DNA of 64,000 nucleotides from Coriolopsis trogii. Its lineage: Eukaryota; Basidiomycota; Agaricomycetes; Polyporales; Polyporaceae. The translations under genes were made by a program, and so were the position numbers. The notes under the pieces are model-generated. The model did no database searches. It worked only from the letters and a program-made list of their open reading frames with translations, and was not told the DNA's origin. Numbering within the stretch: the first letter of the stretch is position 1; each line of letters opens with the position of its first letter. The stretch is from NCBI GenBank assembly GCA_020543525.1, contig JAHYIO010000006.1:372001-436000 (forward strand). The letters run 5' to 3'. Shown piece by piece: positions 11,609 through 23,884 of this stretch.

Positions 11609-14436
11609 CGGGATCGGCGGAACTTGGAGCTTGGAACGCTTGGCGCTTGGGGTTTGGACTGTCGGGGTGAGTGGCGGCGTGGACGTGCGTTCGTTCTGTG
11701 GGACGGGCTCTGACGTGACGGTCGTTCGTGTACCGGTAGGAGAGATTGCGGACGATCGTATACGTCAGACGAAGGTGTCGGTCGGTTGCGCCGGGGAGGA
11801 GGAACTGTGCCGTTCAGAGTTCTTGACGTCCAGGTATTGTTGGGGCTGTGTGACGTGCACCTGTTCTGGACCCTGCTGAGTCCTTCTGCATAGCAGAGAG
11901 GGTGGCCGAAATGCGCACTCAGGGAGTCCTTCGATAGGCGGTATCCGAAGCTCGCTGTGATAGGGATGATCGAGCTAGTCGTCTAGACGAGAAGCCGTCC
12001 TGCGAAGCCAATATGTGCCGTGTGGACGATGCTTGTGGCACGACAGAGTGCCTCCGAAAACCGCCTCGTGGACGTCTCGGGGGGAACTGCCTGAGCCCGC
12101 GGCTGCTGGTACGTTGTCGTCTATGCTTGGTCTGAATGCGAGAGGCGTGGGCTCCCGGCCTCTGTTTAGCACAGGCACACGGCGGTGCCGGAAAGTTGCG
12201 CCCCCACCGAGCTCCGCGGAAAGCTTGGGTTGGGTGGTTCACTCACATGTCGTGAAGGGTGACGAATGTTCGAACCTACGGCTCCGCAGCTTACCTTACC
12301 GTATGGGTGCAGGACGGGGGGAACAGCTTGCTCGACTGCGTCCACTAGAAGGACCGGACCGTTGCAGTTGGAGAACATAGCGTCGCGGTGTAGATGGCCC
12401 AGACGAGAGGGTGGACATGAGCCGAAGACCTGTGGCTGGCGGCGTGCTGTCGGCACGGCGACTCCAGGTCATTCGTGAAGAGAGCGACCGGTCGAGGGTG
12501 TGGCGTCCGCCGTGTCCGTTTCGGGGGCGCACACAGATCTAGCAGGTTTACCAGCAATGGCCATGCGTAGACGAGGCCTCGGGACGACCTTGTCATATGC
12601 TGATCACCGCGCCGCTGGCCTGCATACTATCGCCGCAGCGCGTCCATGCCATGCCAGGGGTGACGTCGACACTGCTAGGGAACAGGGCAACACGGAGTGT
12701 TGAACGTTGAGATGCAAACCTTCATCCAGAGCTCGCTGGCTGCTGTGGCTTGGAGCGCGCCGCGTCTCAGGCGTTTCGCGAGTCCGCGGCTCCGGCGGCG
12801 GGAGCGTGTCCATCGAACGTCGCCCGTCGCAACGTCGGTCGGTCGCACGTCGAATGTGTGGAACGTTGGGAGCGACGAAACGATCGGGCGGTTGACCAGT
12901 CTACCGTGGAGCAGATCGGGGCGCGCGATCGACTGCTCGCGAGGGCTGCCGCTGTTGGCATCGGTGCTCGATCGCCCATGTCAGCGTCGTCGTCGTCGAA
13001 CGAAACGCGTGCTCCAGGCAAAGCTTCATGTGCCGCCGCCGCCGCCCAAGCCTCGTCGCGGCACTCAATGGTTCAATGTGTCCGTTGCCTCATGGGCCTC
13101 ATCATTCCGAAACGGACGGGGGGTTCGGCTCGAGCGAGCTGAGGGTCCGCGAGCTTCGGGGCGTCGGCTCTCCCCTCGACTCGGAGGGGCTCACATATGG
13201 ACGTGGACAGGCGGAGAGCTCGGCGACCGGGGACGCGCTGCGTGGAGGTCGTGATATGATATTTTCGCCTTGGCTCCGCACGCGCGAACGAAGGCGAGCC
13301 GTGAACGTTGAACACCTCTGGACCACCCTGGAGCGTGAGAGCGCACGAGGGCGCCTAGAGTGCTAGGTTCGCGCAGATGCGGAGCCGGGTTGTGTGCTGG
13401 CGGACGTCACTCAGCCCAGCCCATTCACTCGTTCCGTGCGGACGCGTCGAGCTGGCTGCTGGCCTAGCGAGGACGGAAATAACAAGGTTTGTCGATGCGC
13501 GGTGAGAGAAGTTGACGTTACCTGCCGTTCGCGCGGGTGCGCGCTGGAAAGACGGTTCTTGCCTGGAATGTGCCCTTCCCACCGGACTGTGTCGCGCCTT
13601 CTCAAGGGGCCGTCAGGAGAGGGGTGAAGACGCGCGTGGTACGTGAGTGGGTGTGGCCGGTGGGGGTTGGTGAGTGTGCGGCCGCACGTCCAGGCACGGC
13701 AAGCGTTCTTCCTTGAGAACGTACAGGTACCTAGCCTCAGAATTACACGAGGCATGACGGCGTTCAAGCATGCAGATCGCTCGGAGAATGTGCCAGCAAT
13801 GGGGGCCCGCAGCGAGAGTTTGGGCGATGTGGGCCGTGGAATGAAGCTGTTCGCATAGGAGGGATGCTGGCTTCCACAAGCTGGACCCACTGGGCGAGGG
13901 GGAAGGGTGGTACACAGTGGAGGTGAGGGGCGATCTCGATTCGACATGGCCATTCCGGGGTTGTGGAAGCGTGCATTGCCGGTCGGCTGTGGCCGAGCAT
14001 GAGGAGGAAAGGAAGGGGAGGAGGAGCGTGATGAGGTGCAAGTCATCTCGGTCGTGCGATGGGCCGTGCTACCGCGTCTGTGTCCGTGTCCGCGGGACCC
14101 TCTGCCAGTGCGAGTGCGAACCCGCGAGGGGCGCGAGTGCGAGAAGCAGACCCAATCCATGCCAATCAAGTTGGGCCACTCCAAGACTTATCTCTCGCCG
14201 TGCGCGCGATGCCCAGGGTCTCTCTCCGACCCTCTCCTCGGCGGCCTGTATTCACCCCGCTGCATCTCCCAGTCCTCGCCCCGATTCTGACAAGCCGGCG
14301 GCTCGGTTGCGGGTCGAGCTAAGATACAGATCGCCAGAGGATCCGTTCCTGCCACTCTTCTCGCTTCATAAACCGTCTGCTTTCCTTTATATTCCTCCCC
14401 TCCCCTGGGCAGCCACCGCGGACACGGCCAGAGACG
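11609..14436. other. 2.8-kb GC-rich interval without a recognisable gene
   Basis: Long open frames exist on both strands (for example 12697-13254 plus and 13411-14184 minus). They are rich in Arg, Ser, Pro and Ala, overlap each other and carry no motif. High GC alone produces such frames. I see no splice-joined family match, RNA gene or transposon end. Confidence 0.4.
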
Positions 14437-17132
14437 ATGTATCCTCTCGGACTCCTTCCCTTCTTCTCCACGCTCGTCCCCGACGACGACGTCGCCATCA
14501 CCGCCGCCGTGCTCGTTCCCCTCCTCGTCCTCGCCTATTGGCTCGCCGCCGTCCTTCCCCGCCCGCCCTCGTCCGGCCCAGCGCGCGCGGACGACGTCCC
14601 CGTGCACCTCCCAGGATCCTCCCTGTCCCACATCCTTCCATTCTTCCGCGCACGCTTCGATTTCCTCAACCACGGCTTCGAGCTCGCAGGCCAGGCCATC
14701 TACCAGTTCACTCTCCTCCGCGTACGTCCCTCCCTGTGGCTGACGGCTGACGTGACCCTCGCGCTCCCCGCGCGAGAGTCCCGCTCGGTCCCGCTTCTGA
14801 ATAAGCTCGGCTGATTCCCTCGCGGACACGCGCGTGCAGACCCCCGTCATCGTGCTCTCGGGCGAAGCGGCCCGCCGAGACTTTTTCCAGGCAAAGGACC
14901 TCGATCTCAACGCCGGGTTTAGGTTCCTCTCCGGTGCCGTACGTTTCCCACCTGCCCCGGCCTCGTTGTGATGCTCTCGCGCAATATTAATTCTCTCGTC
15001 ATCGGTCGCTGACTGCCCTGCCTCGCGCTCCCTTCCTCGTCTAGATCCCAATGGTCCCGGGCGTGACCTCGAATCTCGAAACGCGGCGCATTACGCTCAT
15101 CCACAAGCGCCTCGTCGCCTCGCAGACGAGCGAACGGCTCGCTGGACGTGAGTTGTCCTTTCGCCTCCTGGATCCCCGCAGACCGATCGATGCCTTGGAC
15201 GACGACGACCGTGCTCGTGGCCGTGCGGAGCGGAGCACTTCTCAGTCTGGTCACATGCATCCTGGACGTGATAGAGCCCGAGCCCTCGGCGCCCGTGACC
15301 CCACTGTGGGGTTAACAGCTCTGCCCTTCGATGAAGGATGGGCATGAGCTCTCCAAGCCTTGCGTCTATCGCACGCGCTCTGAGAGCGCAGCTGCGACGG
15401 TTGGTTGACTCCCGAGCAATGCTGTGGACGTTGTGCGGCCTATGGCTCGCTCGCGCACGCTAAGAGGTCAACCGCTCTCCCTCGCTCCAGAGGCTCGACA
15501 ATCGGAACGCTCACCATGTCCGAGTGAACCGCACGTATGCTGACCCGATGTCCTGTCCCTTTAGTCATCCCACACATCCTGGAGGATTCCCGGCGGGTCA
15601 TGAACACATGGGGTTATTCCGGCAGGCTCGATCCTTTCCAGCAGCTCTCGGAGGTACGTGCCACCCACTAAAAATAGGGAACCACGCGTGTTGTCTCCGC
15701 GGGATCCCCATCCGCCCAGGTCGCTCACCGGACGTATATTTTTCTCTTTCCAGCTGATCTTCCAGACGACGGTGCGCTGCCTCGCGTTCACGGAGCTCGC
15801 GGACGACGCGGCCGCGGTGAAGCGCCTCAAGGAGCTCTACGACACGCTCGACACGGCGACGACGCCGGCGACGGTGCTCCTGCCGTGGCTGCCTGGCCCG
15901 AGCGCGGTCCGCCGGCTGTTCGCGACGAAGCGGATATACGACATCATCAGCAGGACGCTGGACGAGCGGATAGCGAGGGGCGTCGCGCGCGACGATACGC
16001 CGCAGATGCTCATCGATGCAGGAGACGAGAGGCTGGTGATCGTCGGGGTTAGTACGCTTCGCCCCTTCTTCTTTTTCGTCGCTGTCTTTCTCGCTGGTGC
16101 GCCCCCCACTCTTATCCGCAGCGTGTTGTTCCGGACTGTGCAGAGGAGCGCATGCTGACCCAAGTCGCGATATAGTTCATCATCGGCCTCCTGGTCGCTG
16201 GCGCACGATCCACAGGCACGACAGGTACGCTCCGTCTCGTCTGCCCCCGACGGGTGCGGTGGGCTGAACGGACTTTTACAGCCTCGTGGTTGGTCACGTT
16301 CCTCAGCGGGCATCCGGAATGGCGGGCCAAAGCCGCGGAGGAAGTCCGTCGACTCGTCGCCAACCACGTCACACATGCGCACCCCGAACCGGCGCACTCG
16401 CCACCACGGCCGCCGTCCACCGACGGTCAGTCAGATCCGCGAGCGCCCCCGCCGCCATTGTCGGCGTTGAGTGCGACGCTGGCGAACGTGCCATTGCCGG
16501 CGTGGGAGACCGAGACGCCGGTGCTGGACGCGCTCATCCGGGAGACGCTGCGCGTGGCGGAGCCGCACGTCGCGATGCGCCAATACCTCCCTTCCCCGTC
16601 CCCATCCCCACCCGCCGCGGGCCCGTCGCTGTTCTCGGCGGGCGAGAAGGACAAGGAGGCGTGCACGTTGTATCTGGGCGGGAAGGCGGTGCCGCCCGGG
16701 GCGTTCGTGGTGTACCCGTTCAGCGACGTGCACCTCAGCCCGGAGATTTACAGCGAGCCGTGGCGGTGGAATCCTGGACGGGCGGAGATGAACCTGAAGG
16801 CGCCGTACGCGTACGTCGGCATGGGCGCAGGTGCGTCTCTTTCTCGCTCTCTCTTTCTTGCTCTTGCTCGAAGCGGTGAACGCATCGCTGATGGACGCGC
16901 TGTGACAGGGAGCACGGTGTGTCTGGGGAAGCGGCTCGCGACGCTCGAGCTCAAGCTGATCACCGCGCTGGTCGTGCTCGGGTTTGGAGAGCTGAGGGCG
17001 GTGGACAGGCACGACGCGCCGCTGGCGGAGCTGCCCCGGCCGAACTGGAACGACGTGCTGACGTGCAAGCCGCCCGCGGGGTCGTGTTACATCCGCTTCG
17101 AGAGGACAGTCGACGACGGCGTGCGGCAGTAG
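14437..17132 (+). CDS. Cytochrome P450 monooxygenase, family unassigned
   Basis: Eight exons give 563 residues: 14437-14721, 14840-14938, 15045-15147, 15565-15653, 15754-16047, 16176-16224, 16282-16830 and 16909-17132. An N-terminal hydrophobic anchor (ITAAVLVPLLVLAYWLAAVL) suggests ER membrane attachment. The I-helix region is FIIGLLVAGARSTGTTASW. The K-helix E-x-x-R is in ALIRETLRV, and a PERF-like motif is EPWRWNPGR. The haem loop reads YVGMGAGSTVCLGKRLA with Cys near residue 494; it lacks the usual Phe and the Arg two residues before Cys (Thr here). A Pro/Ser-rich insert sits before the PERF region. The substrate cannot be inferred, and no partner biosynthetic gene is adjacent. Confidence 0.9.
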
Positions 17133-17150
17133 ATGACTCTGGGTCCTGCG

Positions 17151-17185
17151 CGGTGCGGTGCGGTGCGGTGCGGTGCGGTGCGGTG
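17151..17185 (+). repeat. (CGGTG)7 tandem repeat
   Basis: Seven perfect head-to-tail copies of CGGTG begin 18 bases after the stop codon of the preceding P450 gene, so they lie in its likely 3' UTR. This is a simple sequence repeat of a kind prone to length change. Confidence 0.95.
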
Positions 17186-18130
17186 CGAGGTCTCGCGTCT
17201 GGGCTGCTGCTGCTAATGTGTGACGGTGTGCTGCTTCTTCGGTGTACTATGCTGTCGTCGGCGTGGCCGCGGCGCGCGCGTTGGGCATGGCGTGTTCGGT
17301 TTTTTTTCTTGTTTCTGGACGGACTGTTGTACACCGGTTTCTTGTATATTAATCACTTACCGCACTCGTTTACTAGAGCACTCTTGGATAGCAGTCCTCG
17401 CAATGTTTATGGCACCCTATGTCGCTTGTGACCTACAAAAACGTGCCGAGATGTCTGTATTGCAGTGTCGTAGTTTTGTAAACTCTCTACTTGTCAGTAT
17501 ATCGAGTGGGATGGCGCAGTACCACTGGCATCACATGTACGCACTGGCACTGGCAGTTGTCGATAGTATGCAGTCGCGGACGGCAGCCTTGAGATTTCGC
17601 CTGCTTTGCTGCTCAGCAGCATACGCCCAGCGATCTGTTTATTAGACTGGCGAGGTCTTCAGGCAGGGGCCCCTCTCCGTTGCAACTTGCTGAAGGTAGG
17701 AATCGTAGACGCCTCCGCGGGTGGCTCTGCCAGAAGTCATGCTTACTCGATACTTTCCCGCACCGTAGCGCCTCTTCCTCCTCTCTCTACTTCCCTTTAT
17801 ACTTCTTACCTCAACCACGCCTCAACCATTAACAAGATGAGCACCGGCTACCAGCTTTCCCCCTCGCACGCGAGCATTCAACAGATGCCGTACGCGTTTG
17901 AATAAAGAGGAAAGCCTTCCTGCGCTCGTAAATACGAAGCCGTCGCCGATTCCGTCAGGTCATCATGTGGCGCTCAAAAAGTCCGAGGTTGCACCTGCTG
18001 ACGACCTCGACGGCCTCCGCCAGAGTCCGCCCGGTATCTTTGGCTTCTTCTCCGTCGTCGTTCTCGTGCATGCTCAACATCATGGCCTGCGCTCCTCCGC
18101 TTTGCTCGTGATGGATGCCTTGTGGTCGGG

Positions 18131-18140
18131 TATATATAAG
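18131..18140 (+). promoter_or_regulatory. TATA box of the carboxylesterase gene
   Basis: TATATATAAG lies 61 bases upstream of the ATG at 18201. It is a canonical TATA element at a typical distance for a strongly regulated, secreted-enzyme gene. The assignment is by sequence and position. Confidence 0.65.
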
Positions 18141-18200
18141 ACGTCACCTCTGCCGGGGTGGTCGCGATCGCACGAGACTGGTCTGACTCTCGAGGGCGAT

Positions 18201-20640
18201 ATGCAGGCTCTCTCGTTCAGGGCACTGGCGGCGGTCGGTGTATTGGCTGCGCCGCTCGTTTGTGGCCTCGCGATACCGTCGCCGTCCTCTGTCAAGAGCG
18301 ACATCACACTCTTGTACAACAATGACCTACAGAGCAAGTGTAGTCTTTGACTATCATCACATTCAAGGAACTCACAACTTGCGTTGCAGTCGCGACCGCT
18401 CCCACTCATCGTAGTGCGTTGCTTCTCTCGTCACCGAGGTTCCACAACGATGCCGCCGATGCGTGCGCGGCCCTGGGAGAGTCGCTCCTGCCCGTCAACA
18501 AAACGTTCTTCGAGAACGACCTGGTGCCCTTGTTGCGCTATCAGACCTTCCAGCGCCACTTTCCTTCCACTCAGCAGTTCTGGGTAGCCAACGAGGGACG
18601 CGTCTGCCAAAGTGTTAACGCGAGAGGTGTCGTCAGCTCTTCACTGACATGCCTCCGTGCCCTGCCCGTACTCTGCACCCAAAGTGCCGCATTCCGAGCG
18701 TCCGCCCAACCGCAGAGTTCACTGACAGTTCACTCCCAGGACTTGTCGATCACGGGGTACGCCTCGCTGCTTGCTCCAGTGAAACATCTCCTCACTTTGT
18801 CGTTATAGGTTCCGTGATCAGACGTCCTTCAAGTTCTTCGGGATCCCGTATGTAGACCCTCCCCCGAGGTTTGAATACCCCACGACGTACACAGGAAACA
18901 AGACGGTCGATGCTCGTGCGTTCCGCTCGCAATGTATCCAGGCTGGGACGACGTCCGGTAGCGAAGACTGTCTATTCCTGAACATCTGGACTCCGTTCGT
19001 CCCGTCCCCGAGCAGCCGCACGCCGCTCAAGGCCGTCATGTTCTGGATCCACGGAGGCGCCTTCACAGGCGGAACCGGGAGCGACTCCACCTTTGAGAGC
19101 AGCGGCCTCGCCTCTCGCGGTGACGTGGTGGTCGTCACGATCAACTACCGCCTCTCCACCCTCGGCTTTCTCGCTCTCGCGGACGGGAAGACGAACGGGA
19201 ATTTCGGGCTGGCGGACCAGATTGCTGCGCTCGACTGGGTGCGCACGCACATCGCCGCGTTCGGTGGGGACAAGGAGCGCATCACGATATTTGGGCAGTC
19301 TGCTGGTGCGGCGTCGGTGCGCGCTCTCATGGGGTCGCCCAGGGCGATCGGGAAGTATGCTGCTGCTATTCCGATGAGCAACTTGGCTGGCGCCAACTAC
19401 GCGACGACGTACTCTCTGTACTACACTATCCCTCAGGAGGTGTCGCTCGTGGCAAACCCGATCCTTCAGGCTGTTGGGTGCAATGGTACTGATGCGGATG
19501 TCCTTGCATGTCTCAAGGCTGCCGACCCACACGCCCTCGTGAACCTCTCGACCGTGGCGAGGTATGTCCTCCTGCGTTGCGTCATGTTCAAACATTTGAT
19601 CTGGACATGACTGCAGGTTCCTTGTGGTCGACGGCACCTACATTACATCCACCCAACTTCCGGTCGACGGTTCAGGACCCGTGGCTCACGTGCACACCAT
19701 GATGGGCTTTATGCGGGACGACGGGGCTGCGTTCATAGGCTATCCCGTACGTAACGACCTCCTCTTCCTGCTCTTTCTTCTCATGAAGCAAGTCCGCGGA
19801 GATGCGCTCTTAACACCCACTTTCACAGAAAGACGGCAACCTAACCGAAGGCGTCCTCGGCGCGTTCCTCAACACGACTGTCGTAGACAATCCCCTCTTC
19901 CCGGAACCGGCTGGGCCCAACGTGACAACGAACGTGTTCAACGTCACCTCGCGGGTCACTACCGACGTTGAGTTCCGCTGCCTCGACCAGGCGACGGCGT
20001 TTTCGGGCATCATGCACGACCTGTTCAAGAGCGTGTGGTTCTATGAGTTCAACCGGAGCTATCAGACACCTGGGTTCTCTCCGAACGTAAGGTCTCGCAA
20101 CAAGAGCGTCGACCTCTCTCGCTGACGCACGCATATCATCATCATAGTTTCCTACATGCGAAGCCCCCGTCACCGCCGAGAAGCCATTCGGAGACCCGTC
20201 CCAGGAGTACTTCAAGTGAGTCACCATACCACCGCGTCCCTCACATCTCGTGCATGATGTCAGCGTCCCACTCACCCGCCCACACGCGTCCGCGTTTCAG
20301 ATGCCACTCGGGCGAGCTCTACTACGTCTTCGGCTCCCTCCCGGCCTCCCTCCCGTACCGGGACGAGCAGGACCTGCCGTTCATGCAGCGCATGGTCGAC
20401 GTCTGGTCCTCGTTCGCGCGCACGTTCGACCCGAACCCGGACCCGCGCTTCCTCGCCGCCCGCGGCTTCACGGGCACGGCGGCGCAGCTCGCGCGGGAGG
20501 GGCGCTGGGAGCCGGTGACGCGCGCGAACTTGGTGCGCGGGCGGCCCGTGCGCGAGCTGCAGTGGGAGAGCGCGATGATGCCGTTTGGGGAGCAGGCGCA
20601 GTGCGAGTTCTTGGGCTTCTCGCTGGACTTTTATGGGTGA
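18201..20640 (+). CDS. Secreted type-B carboxylesterase/lipase
   Basis: Seven exons give 684 residues: 18201-18339, 18390-18756, 18809-19561, 19617-19746, 19829-20086, 20148-20215 and 20301-20640. A signal peptide (MQALSFRALAAVGVLAAPLV) is followed by an extension of about 140 residues before the alpha/beta-hydrolase domain; it has paired cysteines and looks lineage-specific. The hydrolase core shows the oxyanion-hole motif WIHGGAFTGG, the nucleophile elbow GQSAGA (Ser near 333), RDDG at the acid position and CHSGELYYVFG at the catalytic histidine. Many N-x-S/T sites fit secretion. Related basidiomycete enzymes cleave fatty-acid or carotenoid esters, but the actual substrate here is not known. 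The first donor (GTAGTC) is weak, so the exon 1/2 junction is less certain. Confidence 0.92.
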
Positions 20641-21330
20641 TTCGGGCGTTTTGGATCGGGCGTTTTCGTGGCTCCTTTGTGAGCGTTCGGAGTTGGGGAG
20701 AGGATAGGTGCAGTCGAGGAAGATCTCGTTGTATGTGTTTATTAGCCGTTCATCGCAAGTCCGGGCCCTCTCATCCTGCGCAGCTGAACATCCGAGATCT
20801 ACGGCTCACGACGCCCTAGTCTGTGGTTTGTAGGGCAGTATTCAGAGCTTTCGATGTCAGGCGTTTCCGACTGGTTTGGCGGCTCTGGAAGCCCTCGAAG
20901 ATACACAGAAATATTGCGCGAACTACTGCGATAAATGTGCGCGCTCTGCCGCATCCGCGCTGTCGGGTCACCAGTCCCGCGGATTGCGGCAGTTGACATG
21001 GGTCTGCCAGTGATGGGACCTGAGTACTGGTACATAGTAGGTCGTCTCTGCGTTCATGTATACGGTTGTTGTGCTCACATGGTTGTTATTAATTCTGTCT
21101 AGGTTGCTCTGCTCTCGCGAGGACTTGGCATCGTCATGGCATGTACGCATGTCACGAGATGATAATCCTCGGTTGAGACAGGTAGGGTGTTGATGACAAA
21201 GAGCGTGTATGAAACGACACAGATACATATTGGTGCAAACAAGAGCGCAGTCGGAGACCATTGCATGAGCGGCATAGCAGTAAGACGACTCGAGCGGGAC
21301 CCATTCCAGCAGTATGGCGCTGTCATTCTA
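20641..21330. other. Convergent 3' flanks
   Basis: This interval lies between two convergently transcribed genes. No coding, RNA or repeat feature is recognised. Confidence 0.4.
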
Positions 21331-23568
21331 TCAGTCGTCCCATGAATCGGAGGATCCGGGGGTCACTGGCCTTCGCCAACGCCATTCGAGTTTCGGATCC
21401 CAGGGAAGACAAGACCCTGGGCCAAGTGGGAATAGATCCTGTGCCTGCAAACGGCATCGCTTCTCTCAGTACCGCTAGAAGGACGACAGCGCGCGAGCGG
21501 GCGAACACTCACATTCTCAAACAGCGTCCACGGAGGCCAGAACCGGTTCCTGTCCACGTTGCAGACCTCAGGCACCACAAACTTCGGGAGCCCCGCCACC
21601 TCCTTTACCTCTACTGCACCCGTCACGAACGGCCTGAGTTCGCCCACGAGATCCTCGATGCGGGCGATCATGTCTCGGGTGTATTCTTGCTTCGTGTCGC
21701 CGACGGGGAGCGTGTACTCGACGAGGACGTGCTCGAGCTTGTGTCCGGCGTGCGCGCGGGCTGCGATAACAGGACCAAGGGACTTTTCGGGTAACGGCAT
21801 AATGTCGAGATGGATGCGAAGGGTGCGGAGCATGCGGAAAGGGAAACCACTTGGCTCGGACGTCCCAGTCGTACATGGCTTGGGTGGCATCAGGGAGTTG
21901 AAGAATTTGGTTGGATCCCAGAATGGGTTGCACAGGAGGACCAACGAGCTTGTTCCTGGGAACAATCGCGGAATCTGGGTCACTAATGGCCCATTCTCTG
22001 GCAGCATCGCATGCCTATCGGTCATTGGGGCGTACTCCGTGCTGGGTAGAGACTGAATCCAGAGCTCAAGACCATCAGAGGGGATCGTGATGGAATTGGC
22101 GAAGTGTGCAGCAAAATCTGAACGGCATGCCAAGAGGACTTGTATAGAAGGCCTGTCGTCGCCATCAGGATCCTCCAGATCGTCATAACCAGCGCACATC
22201 CGGACGCTGCCTCCCGAGCTCGATTGTGAGACGCCTATGAATGTGTCTGGTAAGAAGCTCCAGGCGTGATCGACCAATCCGTTGTCCAGGTCCTCCACGC
22301 GCACGAGAATGTGTGAGACATTGACGGAATGAAATGGAAGAGTAGCCAATTCATGCAGCTCATGGCCATCATCCACAGTCGGATAGTACTCGTCCCTCGA
22401 ACTAGGCTGTAAGCATGACGAATACGCGACTGTGCTCGGTAGTTGTAGAGCAGACAGCAGCCACGCGACCCTATCGGCGTAATCGCGCAGCCCTTGGGTC
22501 GAACGGCCGACTCCGAATCTTTCTAACCTGGTCAACACCACTGTCTTATCGCTCGGTTCAGGAAGAGGCTTGAAGAAATGACTTGTGACTTCGCTTTGTC
22601 GGCAGAATATTATGTCTCGAAGGAGGGGAGTAGCGCTGATAAGAGTAAGGAGATCTGGCAGATCCCAGTGATTACCCTTGCTCGGCAGGGTCACTAGCAG
22701 AGATGTGAGATTCAGGCATGTGAATTCGGGGAGCCAACCTGGCTCCCATAACGTGAGGCGCGTCAACTGTGGAGCCTCGCGACCAGCCCATAGAGCTACT
22801 TCCTCGGTGTCGGCCAAAGCGTCAACGTTCGATATCCCCGAAAGCGTCAAATATCCCAAGTTCTCCAGCGGGAGAGATTGAAGGGAAGGAGATATGCTGA
22901 TCCATGGATGGTGGAGGTGCAGCTCGCGCATCACCACAGTGCCGGTGGCCAGGTCTTCGATAACGTTCTTGGTCCGAGGGCGAGGCTCGCTGGCCATCAG
23001 AACGCACACGGGGAGAGACCCGGCGCGCGCTAGTCTGCGGTGGTCAAGAGGTCCGCACCACGGGATGATGTCGCATACTCCAGTCCAGAGGGATGCATCA
23101 CCGAGCGCGACTTCTCGCCAGCGGTGGCAAACGTGTGTGAGGGGGAGGAGATCCGGTATGTGTACATATGCGGTTGCCCAGATAATGAGCTTCTCGTGTT
23201 TTCGTTTTCCTGTGCGAGATACCCGTCGGAATATTTGAGTTAGGATCTCGACAGGGAGCCGGTTCACTGGGCAATCTGCGTGGTTGAGGACATTTCGTAC
23301 AGCTCCGCGGGCAGCCAATAGAACCAAATCCAACTTCCTGCACTGCAAGTATAGTGGAACATATGTCATCAAATTATCAACCGAGATTGAGAGATGCGTG
23401 GAACGTACCGTATCGACGATGCCATCGGTCTGCCAGTGCGTGCTGCATAAGTATGTAGCTCAGTCGATTAGCTGGGGCTTGGAATCTAGAACTTTGAGCT
23501 CACTTGGCAAGCTCTTGTCGAATGCTTGCGAGCAATGTTTCTGCAGGGCCTACTGTGTCTTTCAGCAT
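21331..23568 (-). CDS. F-box protein
   Basis: Exons on the minus strand are 23568-23504, 23442-23409, 23342-21513 and 21444-21331, giving 680 residues. The N-terminal leader (MLKDTVGPAETLLASIRQEL) leads to the F-box: CPVNRLPVEILTQIFRRV, then LLPLTHVCHRWREVALG. This is the architecture of the large Agaricomycete F-box family, in which the rest of the protein forms divergent leucine-rich-like repeats. The family acts as substrate receptors of SCF E3 ligases through Skp1; the target is unknown. The small first exons were placed by frame and canonical splice sites. The last intron (21445-21512) replaces a read-through frame with a C-terminus ending WRRPVTPGSSDSWDD. Confidence 0.85.
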
Positions 23569-23884
23569 TGTTGGAGTGGCGTTGTTCAAGTTGAGAGACA
23601 AAAGCTACCGGCGTCAGTACTAACAGATCTAGAAGAAGAGCGACCCGTGGCGGTGTTTTCGCATGGCTGGCACGTGCTGGCGGGCTGCAACACCAAGAAC
23701 CCAACACAGGTCTCACTGGTTAACCTGAGGCTCACCCTATCGTCTGTATACGGATGTTGGAATGGAGTTGTTGTGAAGGAACACCAATAAGAGGTCAATA
23801 CATGAGCACATCCAGTAAATCCTAAACATTATGGCACATTCGTGAGCTGTCCTCAGCCTGTCCGAGTCCCACCGTACTTGCGTT
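23569..23884. other. Promoter of the minus-strand F-box gene / 3' flank of the DUF6533 gene
   Basis: This 316-base spacer lies between two genes on the minus strand. Nothing further is recognised. Confidence 0.4.

Larger units (their letters stand above)
17133..18200. other. P450 3' flank and esterase promoter region
   Basis: No gene is recognised. Around 17837-17903 a short open frame beginning MSTGYQLSPSHAS is preceded by a CT-rich promoter-like stretch, but it ends within 23 codons and I cannot extend it convincingly. Confidence 0.35.

Noticed and set aside
13411..14184. 257-codon minus-strand open frame, and other long frames at 12697-13254 and 8863-9444
   Set aside because: Arg/Ser/Pro-rich composition, overlap with frames on the other strand, and no motif. 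High GC lowers stop-codon density enough to explain them.
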